A stretch of DNA of 64,000 nt from Colwellia sp. 1_MG-2023 (lineage in GTDB: Bacteria > Pseudomonadota > Gammaproteobacteria > Enterobacterales > Alteromonadaceae): contig NZ_JAUOPE010000015.1 in the NCBI RefSeq assembly GCF_030546755.1, forward strand, positions 50,499-114,498. The letters are read 5' to 3'. The notes under the pieces are model-generated. The model was not told the DNA's origin. It made no database searches and was given only the letters and a program-made list of their open reading frames with translations. Every line of letters begins with the position of its first letter. The stretch's first letter is position 1. Positions 60,717-64,000 of the stretch are shown one piece after another. The position numbers and the translations under genes were made by a program.

Positions 60717-62636
60717 ATGAAAAAAACACTTTTAGCGTCGTCGATTATCGCGACATGTACTTTGAATGCCCACTTAGTTTTAGCAGATGAACTCATTGCA
60801 GATGACGTTCAAGCCGACGAACAAATGTTAGTGACGGCAAATCGTTCTCAACAAGACAGTTTTTTAGCCTTATCGGCTAATGAAATTATTACGCGAGAAG
60901 CGATTGAACAACTGCAAGTAACTAGCGTGAGTGACATTTTGAAAACAGTTGCGGGTATTCATGTAGCGAATCAAGGCGGCGCAGGGCAAGCAAGCTCAGT
61001 TTATACTCGAGGAACGAATAGTAACCATACGTTAATACTCATTGATGGAGTAAGAGTTGGCTCGGCTACGTTAGGTACAGTAAATTTATCGGCTATTTCA
61101 GCTCAGCAAATTGAGCGAATCGAAATAGTTAAAGGTCCACGCGCGGCATTATGGGGATCAGATGCCATTGGTGGGGTAATACAACTGTTTACCAAGCAGC
61201 ATAACCAAGGTGAAGGGAGCGTAAGTTTTGGTTTAGGCAGTAATGGCTTAATGCAAGGTTCGGCTTCAATGGGGTTTGGCAATGAAAATCACCGATACAC
61301 CTTAAATGTTTCTTCAGAGAAGTCAGACGGTTTTAATGCTTATGTTTCTGATCCGGATAACCCATACGATATCAATGAACCTGATGATGACGGTTATAAG
61401 CGTCAATCTGTATCACTTATCGGTAATAGTCAATTTACTGATTCGGTGTCGATGAAATTAGTTGGCCGTTTTGAAGAAAGTAATAGTGATTATGATGCTT
61501 CATACCCTGATTCACCTTGTTGGGACGATTACACGAAAGTGTGCCCTAGTTTTTATGCGAATAAACAAACCGCTGAAAATTATCATGTGAAAGTTGCCGG
61601 TGTTTATCAAACTGAAAAATTGTCACTTGAAGCGTCTATCGCGAAAAACCAAGATCAAGGGGCTACATACGGGAACGGTATACTCAAAGGCGATGCTGAC
61701 GAAATTAAAACAGAGCGTGAGCAATTTTCATTAGTGGGTAATTATCAATTATCAGAGCAAACAGGTTTTGCATTTGGTACCGATTGGTATGAAGAGTCGG
61801 TTTCAACCAATACAGATAAAGTTTCTTGGCAACCGGGTTTTCAAGCTTGGGAACTTGATAAACGCGCGGTTAGTGCGGTTTTCGTGCAAGCGAGACATCA
61901 AGCCAATCAATTTATTTTTGAATTAGCAGGTCGCTATGACGATATTGAAAAGATTGGCAATGAATCAAACTATAACGCTTCAATTGGTTATCAGTTACCT
62001 AAAAATTGGCTGATTAGTCTTAATAGCGGCACGGCTTTTAAAGCGCCAACCTTTAATGACTTATATTGGCCAGGTTCGGGTAACCCTGATTTACGCCCAG
62101 AAAGTTCAACCACTAACGAAGTATTATTAAGAAAGAGTGCTGAAAATTCGTTAATTGAAATTAGTATTTACGATACTGAAGTAGAAGATTTGATTGCATG
62201 GAGTCCAAATGAATTTGGACAATGGCAACCAGCTAATATCAACAAAGCGAATATGAAAGGGGTTGATATTAATTATTCGGGTGATTATCTTGATTTTGAT
62301 TACCAAATAGCGCTGACCTATGTAGAAACTGAAGATAAATCTACCGGCGAAGACTTACTAAGACGTCCTAAATTTAATGTGAATATGGTATTGAATTATC
62401 ATTGGCAAGATTGGTTATTCGGCACTGTCGTGAGTTATCGAGATGAAGCAAAAGATAGTGGAAATGTTGATTTAGACGATTACTGGATAGTTGATTTAAC
62501 CACTAGCTACCAAGTGAATGACGCGTTAACAATTGCTGGTAAAATATCAAATGCATTCGATAAAAATTATCAGTCAGCGTTAAATTATCAAGCTGACGAT
62601 ACAAACTATAGTGTTAACGTTTCTTATAGTTTTTAA
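60717..62636 (+). CDS. btuB: TonB-dependent vitamin B12 receptor
   Basis: From ATG 60717 (GCGAGGAG upstream) the protein has 639 residues; an upstream open frame to 60642 runs through the riboswitch and is rejected. The signal peptide is residues 1-23 (SSIIATCTLNAHLVLA). The TonB box is EQMLVTANR. Plug motifs: ISAQQIERIEIVKGPRAALW and SDAIGGVIQLFT. The barrel contains Asp-rich loops (DPDNPYDINEPDDDGY) that could bind calcium, as in E. coli BtuB, and ends in Phe. Under its own riboswitch, it brings B12 to BtuF. Confidence 0.94.
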   Translation: MKKTLLASSIIATCTLNAHLVLADELIADDVQADEQMLVTANRSQQDSFLALSANEIITREAIEQLQVTSVSDILKTVAGIHVANQGGAGQASSVYTRGTNSNHTLILIDGVRVGSATLGTVNLSAISAQQIERIEIVKGPRAALWGSDAIGGVIQLFTKQHNQGEGSVSFGLGSNGLMQGSASMGFGNENHRYTLNVSSEKSDGFNAYVSDPDNPYDINEPDDDGYKRQSVSLIGNSQFTDSVSMKLVGRFEESNSDYDASYPDSPCWDDYTKVCPSFYANKQTAENYHVKVAGVYQTEKLSLEASIAKNQDQGATYGNGILKGDADEIKTEREQFSLVGNYQLSEQTGFAFGTDWYEESVSTNTDKVSWQPGFQAWELDKRAVSAVFVQARHQANQFIFELAGRYDDIEKIGNESNYNASIGYQLPKNWLISLNSGTAFKAPTFNDLYWPGSGNPDLRPESSTTNEVLLRKSAENSLIEISIYDTEVEDLIAWSPNEFGQWQPANINKANMKGVDINYSGDYLDFDYQIALTYVETEDKSTGEDLLRRPKFNVNMVLNYHWQDWLFGTVVSYRDEAKDSGNVDLDDYWIVDLTTSYQVNDALTIAGKISNAFDKNYQSALNYQADDTNYSVNVSYSF

Positions 62637-62689
62637 ACGACTTTTTTATAAAAGATCTCATACTTTTACCAAAAAGTAGACAGCTATTA

Positions 62690-62725
62690 AAGCCACTTAT
62701 AAATAATAAATAAGTGGCTTTTTTT
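62690..62725 (+). terminator. Intrinsic terminator of btuB
   Basis: AAGCCACTTA (62690-62699) and TAAGTGGCTT (62711-62720) form a perfect 10-bp stem with an 11-bp loop, followed by seven T. Confidence 0.85.
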
Positions 62726-62921
62726 ATTAAATGGCGAGCCAAAATAATATCTTAGATATCTCAACTCTCGTTTTCAACAAAGTTAATATCAATTGTTTTT
62801 AAAGAAAAACATTGTTAGCTTACTGATATTAATTAAATAAATTCGTGTATTTTGATATAAGTTTGTATGAGATTTATAGGGACTTATCGGGAATTCACGT
62901 TAATAAACTGTTAGGTGTTAC

Positions 62922-63305
62922 ATGAAAATATCGAACATTTTACTTATTTTGGCTATTGTAACTGCTCTAGCGGCCGGAGTTTTCTACCAATTTCAAATAG
63001 GTTATTCATTTTTTAGTGAAATTGGCATATTTATATTGGTTGGTTTCTCTTCATTAGTTATTTCAGCTGTTTTGACTTGCAGAGTCGGCTACACGCTAGA
63101 TGTATTTGACTTAAAGGGACGCTTAGCTTGTTTAACCTTATTTATATGGCTAACGTTCGAGTTCGATTTCATTTTTAACTTACCTTACATGTACAATGGC
63201 ATTGGTATCCAGAAGGTCAATTATATAATGTTGTTTGGTTTGTCGCCGATACTTATTCTGTACTATAAAAAAGGTAAACAAATTTTAGCTGAAGGTGAAA
63301 CCTAA
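62922..63305 (+). CDS. Small membrane protein of an integron cassette
   Basis: A 127-residue protein with about four transmembrane segments (5-22, 32-52, 68-85 and 96-113) and a short basic tail ending in AEGET. Its stop codon lies inside the attC core site, as is usual for cassette genes. The only charged region is LDVFDLKGR between spans two and three. I do not recognise it; most cassette genes are orphans. No promoter is visible, so expression depends on an upstream one. Confidence 0.7.
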   Translation: MKISNILLILAIVTALAAGVFYQFQIGYSFFSEIGIFILVGFSSLVISAVLTCRVGYTLDVFDLKGRLACLTLFIWLTFEFDFIFNLPYMYNGIGIQKVNYIMLFGLSPILILYYKKGKQILAEGET

Positions 63306-63401
63306 CAAGCGCATTAACCAACGGATTGCTAACAGTTTTCTCGGTTCCGATCCGCTTCACATTTTAGCAAACTATTATCACCCCTTAAATGGGCGTTAGG
63401 C
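63300..63401 (+). repeat. attC recombination site
   Basis: The outer cores are ACCTAAC (63300-63306, RYYYAAC) and GTTAGGC (63395-63401, GTTRRRY). The inner L-type pairing is between GCGCATTAA after the first core and TTAAATGGGC before the second. Central arms pair too: TTGCTAA (near 63327) with TTAGCAA (63364-63370), and CGGAT with ATCCG. Length, about 102 bp, lies within the range of chromosomal integron attC sites. Confidence 0.82.
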
Positions 63402-63421
63402 AAAAGGGATAAATTTCAGAC

Positions 63422-63931
63422 ATGATGAACTTTTTAAAATGGACTTTTATTAAAGCATGGCCAGTTTTTATGTTTATTCCTATTTTAGTCATTCACTTAA
63501 TATTAATGTTCTCGCCATGCTTTAATAGTAACTTTCTTTGTTATGATAACTCTCAAATTAACAAATTGATCTCATTTTTAATGCAGTTGTCAGGCGGTTT
63601 ATTAATATTAATATCTATAGATTCAAACATTGAACTATTTAAAAAAAATTCTTTAGCTGGGATGATAAAATCATGGTATGAAATACGTCCTTAGAAGAAG
63701 CAAGAAAAGCCAAAAGGAGCGGAAGGGAATTTATCATTTACAATACCAAAACCTCTATTTAAGTTCAGAGGCAGCCAGCAACCAAGTACTATTGAAGATA
63801 AACTTGAGCTACTTAAAACAAAGTTAGATTGGTTAAATGAAGATTTCAAAAATTATCAAGATGTAACAGTTGAAAAGCTACAAAGCTTAGAGTCAGCATT
63901 AAGTCAAAAAAATAATATTCAGATGTACTAG
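63422..63931 (+). pseudogene. Membrane protein gene with an in-frame amber stop
   Basis: From ATG 63422 the frame encodes 90 residues with two membrane spans (about 10-30 and 47-66) and stops at TAG 63692-63694 after YEIRP. The same frame continues open to TAG 63929-63931 with a soluble, helical sequence of good codon quality (starting KKQEKPKGAEGNLSFTIPKP). A single point mutation or a readthrough codon is the simplest reading. It follows the attC by 20 bp and could belong to a second cassette beginning at 63396, but no closing attC is in the window. Confidence 0.55.
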
Positions 63932-63994
63932 CTCAGACTTGATCTGACAGTTACCCGTTTTTTAATCGGTGACTGTCAGTTTAAATTTGAGCTA
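63929..63994. repeat. Large palindromic element, 66 bp
   Basis: The two ends read TAGCTCA (63929-63935) and TGAGCTA (63988-63994). Inside, CTGACAGTTACC (63944-63955) pairs with GGTGACTGTCAG (63968-63979) with one mismatch. It overlaps the stop codon of the interrupted gene. It could be a terminator-like hairpin or a small mobile palindrome. It is not attC, as the core motifs are missing. Confidence 0.5.
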
Positions 63995-64000
63995 AATTCT

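Larger units (their letters stand above)
62910..63401 (+). mobile_element. Integron gene cassette
   Basis: The cassette runs from the cut point in GTTAGGT (62910-62916) to the cut point in GTTAGGC (63395-63401), 485 bp. It holds one gene (62922-63305) and its attC (63300-63401). When circularised, the cassette's TTAGGT end joins its G to make GTTAGGT, the exact complement of the attC's ACCTAAC (63300-63306). This match is the hallmark of a true cassette. The direction agrees with the gene. No integron integrase gene is in the window, and btuB lies on the left. Confidence 0.8.

Noticed and set aside
1..64000. CRISPR arrays and complete rRNA or tRNA genes
   Set aside because: I saw no regularly spaced repeats of CRISPR type and no rRNA. 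The only tRNA sequence is the 3' fragment at 15046-15099.

Overview
The window is AT-rich DNA from a marine gammaproteobacterium. A GlrK/QseG/GlrR two-component operon, a PEP carboxylase with the usual gammaproteobacterial motifs, a large cobalamin salvage operon under two riboswitches and a piece of integron array together suggest Alteromonadales, most likely Colwelliaceae (Colwellia/Thalassotalea-like). The genus is an inference from gene content and base composition, not from a marker gene.

Layout. (1) Position 1 to about 15,100 is the right-hand part of an integrative element. A tyrosine integrase (13670-14941, minus) sits beside a duplicated 3' end of a tRNA-Leu(CAA) (15046-15099). The intact tRNA and the other element end should lie left of the window. 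Cargo: a 2.8-kb module bounded by a 25-bp direct repeat and carrying a Rep-like gene; a serine recombinase with palindromes upstream; a restriction-modification locus made of an HTH plus two C5-cytosine methyltransferases fused in one chain, a PD-(D/E)XK-type nuclease, a small McrB-N-like protein and an unknown 490-residue protein; and a group of small unknown genes led by a Gly/Ala/Ser-rich hydrophobic protein. (2) 15.1-23.0 kb holds unrecognised membrane and secreted proteins, including an operon with two paralogous polytopic membrane proteins ending in zinc ribbons. (3) 23.3-34.7 kb is core-like: ppc, a LysR regulator, a MazG-like protein, a Fur-box TonB receptor with a PepSY membrane protein, a LysE exporter, a conserved hypothetical and a secreted M20 amidohydrolase. 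(4) 34.7-38.4 kb is a small accessory patch with a lipase-like hydrolase, a secreted partner and a membrane protein.

(5) 38.9-44.2 kb: glrK-qseG-glrR, divergent from a secreted EF-hand protein. That gene has two TGTC-N10-GACA sites and a sigma-54 promoter upstream, so it is a probable GlrR target. (6) 44.3-52.1 kb: a PAS-AraC regulator and a sugar-oxidation operon (Gfo/Idh/MocA oxidoreductase, two TIM-barrel isomerases, an MFS permease, a GMC oxidoreductase with its subunit-3 partner), matching 3-keto-glycoside metabolism. (7) 52.2-62.6 kb: cobalamin uptake and salvage (btuD, btuC, cobT, cobS, cobU, cobC, cobQ, cobO, btuF), then btuB, under riboswitches at 52183-52388 and 60556-60670. (8) 62.9-64.0 kb: an integron gene cassette with a well-formed attC, then a second gene interrupted by an amber codon. 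No integron integrase lies in the window.

The most original signals are the double-methyltransferase fusion locus, the repeat-bounded Rep module, the small-gene group at 11.9-13.6 kb, the GlrR-sigma54 control of an EF-hand protein, and the integrase-less cassette.
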